Positions 9,502 through 18,399 of a stretch of DNA of 64,000 bases are shown here, in pieces. Position 1 is the stretch's first letter. Every line of letters starts with the position of its first letter. The notes beneath the pieces were generated by a model that saw only the letters and a list, made by a program, of their open reading frames with translations, was not told where the DNA came from and did no database searches. Origin of the DNA: Sphingomonas sp. AR_OL41 (GTDB lineage Bacteria > Pseudomonadota > Alphaproteobacteria > Sphingomonadales > Sphingomonadaceae); contig NZ_JARYTI010000020.1 of assembly GCF_029911635.1 (NCBI RefSeq), forward strand, positions 1-64,000. The letters run 5' to 3'. Both the position numbers and the translations under genes were made by a program.

Positions 9502-10305
9502 TTAGCCCGGAAAGGCCAGCCCATGTTTCGCCGCCAGCGCCGCAATCGGCAGCCTTTCCAGCGCCGCCGCCTCGACGAGACGCGCCGCGGCGATCGCATC
9601 GCCGGGGCGCGAGCCCGCACCGGGGTGGCACATCACCAGATGCGTCTCGCCCGGGAAACGCAGCAGCTTGGGGAACAGCGCGGCATAGTCGCCGGCAAAA
9701 CCGTAATGACCGGCGAAGCTGTCGTTGCAGCGCAGGCCGTGCGTCGCCGCCGCCGCACGCAGCCCGCGCGAATGCCAGGCGCTGCCCAGCGCCTTGCCGG
9801 CAAAGGGGCGCGCCAGCATCGCTACGACGCGATCGGTGCAATCGCGCACCCAGGCCCGTGGCGCGCGCGACGCGGTGGTCGCCAGTACGATATCGCGGAT
9901 GCCAGGCAGCGCATGGGCATGCTGATGCCCATCGACGAATGCCGGCGGACGGCCAAGCGCGTCGCAGAAACGGTCGAACTGTGCCGCCACCTCGCGCGCG
10001 ACCGCATCCAGCGGCAGGTCGCCCCGCGCGGCGCGGCGCCCCAGCGCATTGATCGTCGGCAACGTCCCATGGTCGGCGAGGCCCGGTATGACGGTGAGCG
10101 GCGTCTCGCCGGTCAGCACGAGGTGCAGGCCGATCTCGACATGCGCGGGAAGGTCGCGCAGCAGCGCGCTGTCGGTGTCCCAACCGGGCATGATCGCCAT
10201 GCAGCTGGTGGCGTTCAGTTGCCCTCTGGTCGCAAGGCCGGCGATAACCGCGCTGACCTCGGGCGAGAAGGCGAAGTCATCAGCACATAGCAGCAGCCGG
10301 GGCAT
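9502..10305 (-). CDS. hpnK: ChbG/HpnK (YdjC-like) carbohydrate deacetylase
   Basis: 267 residues. CADDF at 7-11 supplies the metal-binding Asp; H61 (GLHL) and the DGHQHAHALPG motif (D125, H127, H129, H131) complete the site of YdjC-fold deacetylases. HpnK members often sit near hopanoid or lipid glycosylation genes and next to GT2 enzymes, as here. The likely reaction is removal of an N-acetyl group from a lipid-linked amino sugar. Its start overlaps the GT2 gene by 26 bases, so translation is probably coupled. The symbol is by family; hopanoid genes are not seen in the window. Confidence 0.82.
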   Translation of the reverse strand: MPRLLLCADDFAFSPEVSAVIAGLATRGQLNATSCMAIMPGWDTDSALLRDLPAHVEIGLHLVLTGETPLTVIPGLADHGTLPTINALGRRAARGDLPLDAVAREVAAQFDRFCDALGRPPAFVDGHQHAHALPGIRDIVLATTASRAPRAWVRDCTDRVVAMLARPFAGKALGSAWHSRGLRAAAATHGLRCNDSFAGHYGFAGDYAALFPKLLRFPGETHLVMCHPGAGSRPGDAIAAARLVEAAALERLPIAALAAKHGLAFPG

Positions 10306-11176
10306 CGACGATCCTCAAGGCCGGGACGGGGCGCTCGCGGATGCGCTCGCTGGTCATGCGACGGCGGTCGAGCCGACGCGCCAGAAAATGATAGAAAAAC
10401 CAGTCGCCGGCGATGGGTGCCATGGCGTGATAGACGATCCGCTCGGCGAGCGTCCAGCGGATCGACTCGCGATTGCGCTCGCGTGGCGACGGTGCGCACC
10501 AGAAGCGCGCGCCATAGCTCATCGTACCCTCGCCATGGACGCGGTGGATGATCTCGTGATCCTCGAGCACGTAATTCCAGCGCCGCGCGTCGAAGCCGCC
10601 GGCGCGGCGCAGCGCCGCAGTGCGAAACACCTGGCCCGCCCCGCCGGTATGGCATTGCCGCCGCAACAGCTTTGGCATGATGCTGATGTGCAGTGCCTTG
10701 CGGCGTTGCGCGACGCGATCGTCACGCCCGGCGAAAAAGGCGCCGGCGGCGACGCTGCCCGGCGCGGCGAGCAGCGTTTCGGCTTCGGCGAGATAGTCGC
10801 AAGGGTACCAGGTATCGGCGTCGCAGGTCGCGACCAGCGGCGTCGCGACGCGCGCCAGCCCGGTCGCTAGCGCGAAGACCTTGCCGGGGCGCCGCTCGGT
10901 CAGCAACGTCGCGTCCAGACCGAGCCGTGCGCAGCAGGCCATCGCCCGTGCGGCGCTGCCGTCGGTCGAGCCATTGTCGACGAGGATCAGCCTGAACGGG
11001 CGCGTCTGCGCCGCGAGGCTGGCCAAGGTATCGGGAAGGAAATCTACTTCGTTGTAGAAGGGAATGATCACCGACCACTGCGCCGCGCACAGCGGGACGA
11101 CGCAGCCTGGTGCCGGCGCGTGCGTCTGCTCGCCTGTCTCGACACTGTCGATGTCGCATGCCGCCTCAAGCAGCAT
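10280..11176 (-). CDS. Glycosyltransferase family 2
   Basis: 298 residues. The GT-A fold starts at SVIIPFYNE (about 35-43), with LVDNGSTDGS, the metal-binding TCDADTW (DxD), and a C-terminal EDHEIIHR that corresponds to the ED catalytic-base motif. No clear membrane segments follow, unlike DPM-type enzymes. It is the first gene of the minus-strand operon GT2-hpnK-sigma-fecR-receptor, so a lipid or glycan modified by this transferase and the HpnK deacetylase may be tied to the signalling triad. Donor and acceptor unknown. Confidence 0.85.
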   Translation of the reverse strand: MLLEAACDIDSVETGEQTHAPAPGCVVPLCAAQWSVIIPFYNEVDFLPDTLASLAAQTRPFRLILVDNGSTDGSAARAMACCARLGLDATLLTERRPGKVFALATGLARVATPLVATCDADTWYPCDYLAEAETLLAAPGSVAAGAFFAGRDDRVAQRRKALHISIMPKLLRRQCHTGGAGQVFRTAALRRAGGFDARRWNYVLEDHEIIHRVHGEGTMSYGARFWCAPSPRERNRESIRWTLAERIVYHAMAPIAGDWFFYHFLARRLDRRRMTSERIRERPVPALRIVDAPAAAMC

Positions 11177-11414
11177 CTGATATCGCCTTGGTCGGTCCCC
11201 CGACCCGCTGCTTTACCATCATTATCCCGCCGCAGAGACGGGTCGGTTTGTAGACTCCCCAGCCACGTACCGACCCGCTCGCCTCCCTCGAGTGAAGCCC
11301 GCTGATATTGGGAAGACGACGCCGGGCGGCCGAACCCGCACGCGGCGATGGGAACTTTTTTAGGTTTTCGTAAAAAGGCTGCTTCGGCCGCTTGTTACGC
11401 GCGGCAGGTCGCGA

Positions 11415-12179
11415 TCAGTTTTCGTCGATGGCGACGCGATCGAGTTCGGGCAATTGCCAGTCGATCGGCGCAAGGCCGTTGGCCGCGAGAAATTCGTTGG
11501 CGCGCGAAAAGGGCCGGCTGCCGAAAAAGCCGTTGTGCGCCGACAACGGCGAGGGGTGCGGCGCCTTGAGCACGAGGTGCCGGCCCCCTTGCGCGACGTC
11601 GGTGACGAAGGCGGCTTTCTTCTGCGCGTAATTACCCCACAGGATGAACACCGTCGGATCGGGGCGCGCCGCGACGAGGCGAATGACCGCGTCGGTAAAG
11701 CTCTCCCAACCGCGACCGCGATGCGCGGCGGCCCGCGCCAGCTCGACGGTCAGCACGCTGTTGAGCAGCAGCACCCCCTGCCGCGCCCAATGCTCCAGAA
11801 AGCCGTGCTGCGCCGGGGCGATGCCGAGATCGCTGCGCATCTCCTTGTAGATGTTGACGAGGCTCGGCGGCACCGCGACGCCGGGGCGGACGCTGAAGCA
11901 CAGGCCATGCGCCTGGCCCGGGCCGTGATAGGGATCCTGTCCGAGAATGACGACGCGCACGGCATCGAGCGGGGTCAGGTCGAGCGCGCGGAAATATTCG
12001 CTGCCGCGCGGGAAGATCTGTTTGCCCGCCGCCTTTTCGGCGACGAGGAACTGCCGGAGCGCGCGCATATAGGGCTGCGCGAATTCGTCCGCGAGCGGCG
12101 TGGCCCAGCTCGCGCTGAGACGCACGGCGCCGCGCGACGATTCACCCTGGGGCAGTTGTGAGGTGGTGGCCGGATCCAT
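11415..12179 (-). CDS. ung: Uracil-DNA glycosylase, family 1
   Basis: 254 residues, slightly longer than E. coli Ung because of an N-terminal extension of about 20 residues. The water-activating motif GQDPYH (80-85, catalytic D82) and the minor-groove loop HPSPLS (208-213, catalytic H208) are both intact, as is the uracil-binding FILWGNYAQ segment. It removes uracil from DNA to start base excision repair. It stands alone, downstream of two small peptide genes on the same strand. Confidence 0.97.
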   Translation of the reverse strand: MDPATTSQLPQGESSRGAVRLSASWATPLADEFAQPYMRALRQFLVAEKAAGKQIFPRGSEYFRALDLTPLDAVRVVILGQDPYHGPGQAHGLCFSVRPGVAVPPSLVNIYKEMRSDLGIAPAQHGFLEHWARQGVLLLNSVLTVELARAAAHRGRGWESFTDAVIRLVAARPDPTVFILWGNYAQKKAAFVTDVAQGGRHLVLKAPHPSPLSAHNGFFGSRPFSRANEFLAANGLAPIDWQLPELDRVAIDEN

Positions 12180-12229
12180 CCGGCGTGCTTAACGGCCTGC
12201 GCGTGGCAGGCAAAGCCTGGCGGCTCGGC

Positions 12230-12322
12230 TCAGCCGAAGGCGCTGACGCCGGCGAACTGGCCGACGATCAACAGGCCGGTCAGCGCGAACGAGGCGAGAC
12301 CGACGACGATGCTGCGTGTCAT
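12230..12322 (-). CDS. Small membrane peptide (30 aa)
   Basis: A 30-residue ORF starting MTRSIVVG, with one hydrophobic segment spanning nearly its whole length and ending SAFG. A purine-rich site (AGGGATAT) precedes the ATG at a sensible distance. It follows a 36-residue peptide gene by 29 bases on the same strand, and both lie downstream of a -24/-12 promoter. I do not recognise a family. It is most likely an inner-membrane micro-protein; a purely untranslated role is possible. Confidence 0.5.
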   Translation of the reverse strand: MTRSIVVGLASFALTGLLIVGQFAGVSAFG

Positions 12323-12351
12323 GAAGATATATCCCTGTGGGGTCGTTCCGG

Positions 12352-12462
12352 TCATGCGACCGGAAGGACGGGGACGGCAGCGCTGAACAGCACGGCGGAG
12401 AAGAACAGGGCGCCGACGAGCGAGAGAGCGACGCGCTGGGCGGATTCGATACGAGCGAACAT
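12352..12462 (-). CDS. Small membrane peptide (36 aa), first gene of a sigma-54-type operon
   Basis: A 36-residue ORF starting MFARIESAQRVALSL. A short charged N-terminus is followed by one hydrophobic helix ending PVLPVA, which reads either as a single membrane anchor or as a signal peptide. AGGAAGGT lies about 10 bases before the ATG at 12462. Longer in-frame starts exist upstream but would fall before or on the predicted transcription start near 12513. The promoter and the paired small ORF support a real gene. Function not recognised. Confidence 0.55.
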   Translation of the reverse strand: MFARIESAQRVALSLVGALFFSAVLFSAAVPVLPVA

Positions 12463-12522
12463 GATGATGTTACCTTCCTGAACTTGGTCATCCAGACCAT
12501 CTGGTGACCGATGCCCGAAGGT

Positions 12523-12540
12523 TAGCATCAAGCGTGCCAA
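12523..12540 (-). promoter_or_regulatory. Candidate sigma-54 (RpoN) -24/-12 promoter
   Basis: On the minus strand the sequence reads TTGGCACGCTTGATGCTA. GG at -24 and GC at -12 are separated by exactly 10 bases, and TTGGCACG matches the -24 consensus fully; the -12 element is ATGC where TTGC is the consensus. An AT-rich tract with a palindromic ATATCGATAT (12561-12570) lies just upstream, a usual place for bending proteins or activator contacts. The predicted start near 12513 gives a leader of about 50 bases for the 36-residue peptide. Confidence 0.6.
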
Positions 12541-12647
12541 CTTTCACAAACTGCTGAATTATATCGATATTGTTATTTTACAACCGCGTCATTGCGCCGA
12601 TATCGGGTGCCGAGCGCGCATTTCGCGCCAAAAGATGGCGGAAATTA

Positions 12648-13667
12648 CTACGCCGCCCTGAGCAGATTTCGGCCGCCGTCCTTGGCGGCGTAGAGCAGCG
12701 CGTCGGCGCGACCGAACACGGTGCCGAGATTCTCGCCGGGCTGCGCGGCGGTGAGGCCGGCCGAGAAGGTCACGGCGCCGAGCGGCTCGTCGGATTCGCG
12801 CAGCCGGTAACGCTTGTTGGCGACCGTCACGCGCGCGCTTTCGAGGATGGTGAGCGCTTCGGGCCGTGTAACCCCGCTGAACAGCACGGCGAATTCCTCG
12901 CCGCCATAGCGCGCGACGAAGTGCCCGGGACACCCATCGACCAGCGCGGTGGCGATCGCCTTCAACACCCGGTCGCCGACCGAATGACCGAAGCGGTCAT
13001 TGACCGACTTGAAATGGTCGATGTCGCACACCGCGACGCACAGCGTTTCTCCCCCCGCGACGCCGGCGGCAAAGGCTTCCTCGAAGGCGCGGCGGTTGGG
13101 CAGATCGGTGAGCGGGTCGCGCCGCGCATTGTCGCGCGCTTCCTCCAGCTTGGCGCGGAGTTCGTTGGCTTCGTGTGTCGCCGCCTCGAGCCGGTTCTCG
13201 GCGAGGCGCACCCGGTCGAGCATGACGCCCGTCAGACGCACCACTTCGGTGACGCCCAGCGCGGCGTCGGAATTGCGCAGCGCATCGGCACTGGCGGCGA
13301 GGTCGCGACCAAAGCCCTGCGTCTCGGCGCGGATCGTCCTTACCATGTCGCTGAAATCGTCGACCTGCATCTGGGTCTGGGCGACGAGTCCGTCGGCGGC
13401 GCTCGGCGTCGGCCCCGACCCGTTGCCGGCGACCTTGCCGCCGAGCGACTCGATGTCGCGCGCCGAAAGCCGGATGCCCGCTTCGGTCATCGCGGCAACC
13501 GACTGGGCGACGACCCCGCGCGGATCGCTCAACACGCGATAGGCGAAATCATAGTGACGCGGATCGGGGCTCAGCCGATGCTGCTGGAGGAACGCACCGA
13601 TCGCGTCATAGAGCCGCGTCGCCGCATGCTCCTGCTTCGCCCCGTGCGACACGGTTGCTCCGGCCAT
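12648..13667 (-). CDS. GGDEF diguanylate cyclase with coiled-coil N-terminal region
   Basis: 339 residues. The first ~170 residues are helical, with a probable coiled coil around 140-175 just before the GGDEF domain. The active-site motif is GGEEF (255-259), which is catalytically competent in known cyclases, together with DPLTDLPNRRAF and DIDHFKSVND. The inhibitory I-site, RxxD five residues before GGEEF, reads CPGH, so product feedback is probably lost. No membrane segment and no EAL domain. It should make cyclic di-GMP in the cytoplasm. The input signal is unknown. Confidence 0.9.
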   Translation of the reverse strand: MAGATVSHGAKQEHAATRLYDAIGAFLQQHRLSPDPRHYDFAYRVLSDPRGVVAQSVAAMTEAGIRLSARDIESLGGKVAGNGSGPTPSAADGLVAQTQMQVDDFSDMVRTIRAETQGFGRDLAASADALRNSDAALGVTEVVRLTGVMLDRVRLAENRLEAATHEANELRAKLEEARDNARRDPLTDLPNRRAFEEAFAAGVAGGETLCVAVCDIDHFKSVNDRFGHSVGDRVLKAIATALVDGCPGHFVARYGGEEFAVLFSGVTRPEALTILESARVTVANKRYRLRESDEPLGAVTFSAGLTAAQPGENLGTVFGRADALLYAAKDGGRNLLRAA

Positions 13668-13791
13668 CCGAACCCAGACTCCCCACTACCGCGGCCCCAA
13701 GCACGCGGCGATTCGCCCCCTTCCACAACATATGTACACCGCAATGGCTAAAATCCGATGACCGACCTCGCCCCTGCCTCAAAATGCAGGT

Positions 13792-14865
13792 TCACCGCGT
13801 GAAGGCGACGCCGGCCCGGACATGGGTCGCGCGCTTGTTATAGTCGATCAACGCCTCGCCATAACCGGCGTACGCCTGGCCGAAGAGATAGATACGCGGC
13901 AGTGTGTCACTGATCCTGACCAGCGGATAGGACAGAAACGCCTCTGCCGAGCCCTTGCCCGTCCCCGGATTGCCGCGCGCGGTGACGGCGAGCTTGAGGC
14001 CGTCGCGCTGGCCCAGCGACACGCCGAGCGAGGTATGGCCCCAGTAGCGATCGAGGTCGGGCGCGATCCCCTGGTTGCCGAAATAGAACCACGCCATCGG
14101 CGTCACGTCGAGCCGCCAGCCATGGCCGAGATCGAACGCGCGGGCGGCGCGCACGAACACGCGGTTGACGTCAATCGAATTGGTGACACCGCCGCCATTG
14201 CTGTCGTGGCGATAACCACCGCCGATCACGCCATGGGCGCCGACCGGCACGTCGACGAACAGCTCGGGGCTGTAGTCGATGGCGCGGACCGGCCCGGACG
14301 GCCGGTCGATCGCCCAGAACATCGTCTGGGTATAGGCGAAGTCGAGTCGCGGCCCGTCGTCGCGACCGAACAGGCGAAAGTCGAAACTGAGCTGGAGCTT
14401 GGCCCCGGCGTCGCCGGCGCCGATCACGCCATAGGTCGGCGCATAGGGGTGGAGGCGATCGAGAAAGGCGCTGGTCGTGCCGCGCGAGGTGCGGCTCGGC
14501 TGCTCGGTCGCGCTTGGCGCCACGGCGGCGACGGCCACCGGTGCGGGCGTCGGGGCGGCAGCCGCCAGGCGGTAGTGAACCCGCGCGAAGGCGCCGGGCG
14601 CGACCGGCCCCTCGCCATCGGGCGCGACGACCAGGCGCAGATGGGCGCCGTCGCGTGCCACGACCTCCAGTTCGGCGGGACCCTGGGCGGGCTGGGCGGC
14701 GCTGCCCTCGTTGAGCAGGAAGACCTCGACGCCCTGCTTCGCCGCATCGGCGGAAGCCGGCGGATCGACCAGGGGTCGCAACTGCGCCGAGGCTGGCGCG
14801 GCGAAACAGAAAGCAGCGCCCGCGGCGCCGACCACACCAAATGCACTAGTGAATAGAGTCCGCAT
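13792..14865 (-). CDS. pldA: Outer-membrane phospholipase A (OMPLA, PF02253 family)
   Basis: 357 residues from the ATG at 14865, which is preceded by AGGGGGTGAT; a longer in-frame start at 14922 lacks such a site. Signal peptide ends ASAQ. About 100 residues of proline/alanine-rich sequence precede a 12-strand-type barrel. The catalytic motif HDSNG (H220, S222) in GGGYRHDSNGGG matches the OMPLA His-Ser pair. The protein ends in a beta strand with AFTR. It would hydrolyse phospholipids that reach the outer leaflet. It is divergent from hisN, whose start lies 56 bases away. Confidence 0.85.
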   Translation of the reverse strand: MRTLFTSAFGVVGAAGAAFCFAAPASAQLRPLVDPPASADAAKQGVEVFLLNEGSAAQPAQGPAELEVVARDGAHLRLVVAPDGEGPVAPGAFARVHYRLAAAAPTPAPVAVAAVAPSATEQPSRTSRGTTSAFLDRLHPYAPTYGVIGAGDAGAKLQLSFDFRLFGRDDGPRLDFAYTQTMFWAIDRPSGPVRAIDYSPELFVDVPVGAHGVIGGGYRHDSNGGGVTNSIDVNRVFVRAARAFDLGHGWRLDVTPMAWFYFGNQGIAPDLDRYWGHTSLGVSLGQRDGLKLAVTARGNPGTGKGSAEAFLSYPLVRISDTLPRIYLFGQAYAGYGEALIDYNKRATHVRAGVAFTR

Positions 14866-14921
14866 ATCACCCCCTGGCACAGCCTCTGGCGCTGCTTTGG
14901 CAGGGCGGCTAACCGGGTGCA

Positions 14922-15704
14922 ATGCGCGTAACCCAGACCGACCGCGATTTCGCGGCCCAGCTTGCCGATGCCGCCGGGGCTGCGATCCGCCCCTATTTCC
15001 GCGCGCCGCACGGCCTCGAGACCAAGGCCGATGCCTCGCCGGTGACGCTCGCCGACCGTGAGGCCGAGGCAGCGATGCGCCGGCTGATCGAGGCGCGCTT
15101 CCCCGAGGATGCGATCATCGGCGAGGAATATGGCGTGCGCGAAGGGACCAGCGGGCGCGCCTGGGTGCTCGACCCGATCGACGGCACGCGGGCCTTCATC
15201 ACCGGCCGCCCGATCTTCGGCACGCTGATCGCGCTGGTCGCCGAGGGCTGGCCGGTGCTCGGCGTGATCGACCAGCCGATTCTCGGCGAGCGCTGGCTCG
15301 GCAGCATTGGGCGACCAACCACGCTCAACGGCAAGCCCGCCGCGACGCGCGCGTGCCGTGAACTCAAGGACGCGCTGCTCGCCACGACCTCTCCCGCGCT
15401 GTTCGGCGACGACCAGCTCCATGCCTTCGAGCATCTCGACGGCGGGGTGCTCAGCACGGTGCTGGGCGGCGACTGCTACAATTATGCCTGTGTCGCTTCG
15501 GGCTGGCTCGATGTGGTCGTCGAGGCCGGATTGAAAATCCACGACTTCGCCGCGCTGGTGCCGGTGGTCGAAGGCGCCGGCGGGCGGATGTGCGACTGGC
15601 AGGGCGATCCCCTGACCGCCGACAGCGTCGGCGAGGTGATCGCGGCGGGCGACCCGGCGCGGATCGAGGACATTCTGGAAGCGCTGGCCTGTCGCGGGCA
15701 TTGA
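14922..15704 (+). CDS. hisN: Inositol monophosphatase-family histidinol-phosphatase
   Basis: 260 residues, the usual length. The metal-binding motifs are present: GEEYG (67-71), DPIDGT (84-89) and the C-terminal GLKIHDFAALVPVVEGAGG, where the family's WD is HD. This subgroup is annotated as histidinol-phosphatase in alphaproteobacteria, the last phosphatase step of histidine synthesis. Activity on inositol phosphate or similar sugar phosphates cannot be ruled out. No other his genes are in the window. Confidence 0.83.
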   Translation: MRVTQTDRDFAAQLADAAGAAIRPYFRAPHGLETKADASPVTLADREAEAAMRRLIEARFPEDAIIGEEYGVREGTSGRAWVLDPIDGTRAFITGRPIFGTLIALVAEGWPVLGVIDQPILGERWLGSIGRPTTLNGKPAATRACRELKDALLATTSPALFGDDQLHAFEHLDGGVLSTVLGGDCYNYACVASGWLDVVVEAGLKIHDFAALVPVVEGAGGRMCDWQGDPLTADSVGEVIAAGDPARIEDILEALACRGH

Positions 15705-16132
15705 GTCGCATGATGCCGTATCGTCCCGGTCGCCCGGCACCTGTTCCACCTGCTGAGCAGGCGAAATAACTTTCTTCGCCTGGTCCCCGCCCGCTTTTTC
15801 GTTTATTTGCAAATTCTTACATCACACCACTGCCGGCGAGAGCAGGACAATAGCAGGTCCGTTAGCAGGTCGGAGCAGCGGCCTTAGCAGGAACTTGCAG
15901 ACGAAGAGGATGTGGATGGCACGGTGACGGCCAGCCGCGATGCCCTGACGCGGTGCCTTTTTGCACCAGCGTCGCGCGGCGATGTTCATACCGACGATGA
16001 GAAAGACCGGCGGCGGTGATGGCGGATCCGGCGAAAGACTGAATCATCGTGACGTGGGCTGGCGCCGCGCACCCGTCGCCACGGATGCGCGCCTGGCCCT
16101 GGGTGCCTGCGTTCGCAGGAACACCGGAGAGC
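15705..16132. other. 428-bp non-coding stretch between convergent genes, with AGCAGG repeats
   Basis: No convincing gene. It holds a palindrome CCTGCT-G-AGCAGG (15749-15761) and a run of AGCAGG-like units starting at 15841, 15852, 15864, 15874 (AGCAGC) and 15886, spaced 10 to 12 bases. Beyond these, a short GC stem (about 15932-15956) is followed by TTTTT (15959-15963), which would end a small plus-strand transcript. A fragment CCTGCGTTCGCAGG near the end resembles the intergenic palindromes seen elsewhere. It may encode a small RNA or bind a protein; see findings. Confidence 0.4.
15841..15891 (+). repeat. Phased AGCAGG direct repeats
   Basis: Five units (AGCAGG at 15841, 15852, 15864, 15886; AGCAGC at 15874) recur every 10-12 bases, close to one DNA turn. 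An inverted pair of the same hexamer lies 80 bases upstream. The unit spacing is not a multiple of three, so it is not a coding repeat. Confidence 0.6.
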
Positions 16133-18244
16133 CTATTTCTTCGACGGCGTGCCCTTGCCGACATCGTCGCGCGGCTTGCCCTTGGTGGTGCGCTGCGCGC
16201 GGGCCGTTGCCCCGCTCAGCACGGGACCGCATTGCGCGCTCTTGGCGTCGCCGACATCGACGAAGGCGAGGATGCTGGCGAGCGGGCTGGCGACGAGGCC
16301 GAGTGCGATGCCCGCGCCGGCGCGCGTCAGCAATTGCGGGCTGACGACGTTGATGCCGGGTTTCGCGAAATACCCCTTCACCCCGACCGGCGACTGCGCC
16401 GAGAACAGGCTGAAGGTCTTGGCATCGGCGCGCACCGCGAAATCAAGCGATTCGTTTTTGAAGCTGAAGCCGCCGCGCCCGGCGATGACGCTTTTCTGCG
16501 TGTCGATCAGGATCGGATCGGCCGCCGCCACGCCGTTGCGCACGCTGAAGGCGATCAGCCCGCAATTGATCCGCACCGGCTCCTTGAGCTTTTTCTGGAC
16601 GAGTTTCTGCACGAAGGTGCCGATGTCGAGTTCGGCGAGCTGGACGTTGCGCGTCCAGAAGCTGCCGGCGGGCAGGATGATCGCGATGCGGCCATTGGCG
16701 GTCGACAGCGAATCATGCACGGTGTCGCCATCGCCCGAGAGCTTGATCCGCGCCTTGACGGTGCCGGTCGTCCCGGCCTCGTCGACGCCATAACCTGCGA
16801 GCAGCACCCCCATCGGCGTCGGCGAGAGGCGGATGTCGTAATCGGTATGCACCATGGGGCGGCGCGCATTGATGACGATGTCCGACGCGACATGGCCGCG
16901 CGCCATGTCGAAGGTCAGCGGCGACAGGGTGAGCAGGCTGTTGTCGAGCGCGAGCTTGAGGTCGATGTTGGAGACCGGCACGTTGCGCGCCTTGAGAACG
17001 CGCACCTTGTAGTGGAGGTCGGCGTCGAAATTACGCAGCGCATCGACGCGCAGCGGGGCATCGGGCAGCAGCCGCGGCGTCCCGCCGACCTGGTGCACGA
17101 TCCCGGCCTTGCCCTGCGCTGCATCGTCGGGATTATAGCCGATGAACGGCGCGACATCGACGATGTCGAGGCTGCGCGTCGCGAGGTCGGCGGTCAGCTT
17201 GATGCGCGGCTCGACATTGGCGATGGTCAGCGTGCCGGCGAGATCGCTGTCGCCGAAGCGGCCGTTGAGCCGCGTGAAGCGATATTCGTTGCCGACCTTG
17301 GTCATCGCGGCGTGCAGCACATAGGCACGCGTATCGGGCACGGCGATGCCGAGGATCGCGAGCATGTCGTTGATGTTGCGGCCGCGCGCGGTGACCTGCA
17401 GGTTCGCGCCCTCGATCTCGGTCGGGCCGTCGAGCGTGCCCGACACGTCGAAGACGGTGCGCGAGGCGTTGGCGTGAAGCTGGAGCTGGTTCTTGCCGCC
17501 GACGGCGGTGGCATTGGGGGTGAGCAGCGCGCCCGACACCGAGAAGGGCGTGTTGCGCGCGGTGCCGGTGCCGGTGAAGCGCAGCGCGCTTGCAAAGCGC
17601 GTGTCGGTGGCGCGGATCGTCTGGAACGCCAGATCGACCGCGACCTTCATGCGCGGATCGACGTAACGCAGTGTCGTGCCGGCGACCATCGCTTCACGGA
17701 TCGTCGGCATGTCGAACGGCTTGGCCGGGCTGTCGGAGAAGGTCCAGCTGTTGCGCTTGCCGTCTTTAGACCATTCGAGATCGGCCGCGCCATCGACCAT
17801 GCCGAGCCATTTGATGCGGCGGTGGCCGGTGATCAGCGGCAGTGTGGCGATGCGCGTGTCGATGCGCTTGGCCTCGAACAGATTCTTCTTCGACGCCCAG
17901 TCGGGGTTGGAGATCGTCAGCCCCTCGGCGACGAAATGGATGTTGAGCGGATCGAAATAGAGCTGGAAATCGCCCGCCACCTTGACCTGGCGGTGGGTCT
18001 GCGCGGCGACGGTGCGCTCGAAGACGTGCTTCAGGAAGCGGCCCTTGGTGATATACAGCACGAGCCACGCGATAAAGATCAAGGCGAGCAGGCCGATCAC
18101 GACGTTGCGCGCGATTCGCCATGGCGACCAGCGGCGCTGCGGCACATCGGCGGGCGGGGGCGAATCGGGCGGCGACGACGCCGCGCCGGGCGCGGTTTCG
18201 TCCGCCGGATCATCGACCCGCGGCGGGGAAATCTGCGTATCCAT
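16133..18244 (-). CDS. AsmA-family membrane protein
   Basis: 703 residues from ATG 18244 (a GTG at 18271 is in frame). A proline-rich cytoplasmic N-terminus is followed by one membrane helix near residues 43-62 and a large periplasmic part made of repeated beta-strand segments, with the DUF748/AsmA pattern of conserved LxVxG and NPxW motifs (SNPDWA). AsmA-like proteins form long lipid-conducting grooves between the membranes and affect outer-membrane lipid balance. It is divergent from rpmI. Confidence 0.85.
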   Translation of the reverse strand: MDTQISPPRVDDPADETAPGAASSPPDSPPPADVPQRRWSPWRIARNVVIGLLALIFIAWLVLYITKGRFLKHVFERTVAAQTHRQVKVAGDFQLYFDPLNIHFVAEGLTISNPDWASKKNLFEAKRIDTRIATLPLITGHRRIKWLGMVDGAADLEWSKDGKRNSWTFSDSPAKPFDMPTIREAMVAGTTLRYVDPRMKVAVDLAFQTIRATDTRFASALRFTGTGTARNTPFSVSGALLTPNATAVGGKNQLQLHANASRTVFDVSGTLDGPTEIEGANLQVTARGRNINDMLAILGIAVPDTRAYVLHAAMTKVGNEYRFTRLNGRFGDSDLAGTLTIANVEPRIKLTADLATRSLDIVDVAPFIGYNPDDAAQGKAGIVHQVGGTPRLLPDAPLRVDALRNFDADLHYKVRVLKARNVPVSNIDLKLALDNSLLTLSPLTFDMARGHVASDIVINARRPMVHTDYDIRLSPTPMGVLLAGYGVDEAGTTGTVKARIKLSGDGDTVHDSLSTANGRIAIILPAGSFWTRNVQLAELDIGTFVQKLVQKKLKEPVRINCGLIAFSVRNGVAAADPILIDTQKSVIAGRGGFSFKNESLDFAVRADAKTFSLFSAQSPVGVKGYFAKPGINVVSPQLLTRAGAGIALGLVASPLASILAFVDVGDAKSAQCGPVLSGATARAQRTTKGKPRDDVGKGTPSKK

Positions 18245-18399
18245 CGGGGGGCATAACCCCGGGGGCGCCACTAAGGTTGCATTTCGGCCGGGCCAAGGCT
18301 ATGCGCCGCCGCTTCCGACGCGATTGCTCGTGAAAAACTGCCCGGCCAGTGTGGGCTGCCGCGGCTGTTCGAGGTGATCACCGAACCGAAAGGACCAAA

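Noticed and set aside
8975..10183. 402-codon version of the ECF sigma gene
   Set aside because: The extra part overlaps hpnK in another frame and has no homology to sigma factors; ATG 9493 gives a normal size.
11177..11414. Possible gene or terminator upstream of GT2 and downstream of ung
   Set aside because: Only short frames without ribosome sites; a weak GC stem before TTTTT is too short to call.
15713..15770. ORF of 19 codons after hisN (MMPYRPGRP...)
   Set aside because: No ribosome site and it runs into the repeat region; too short to support.
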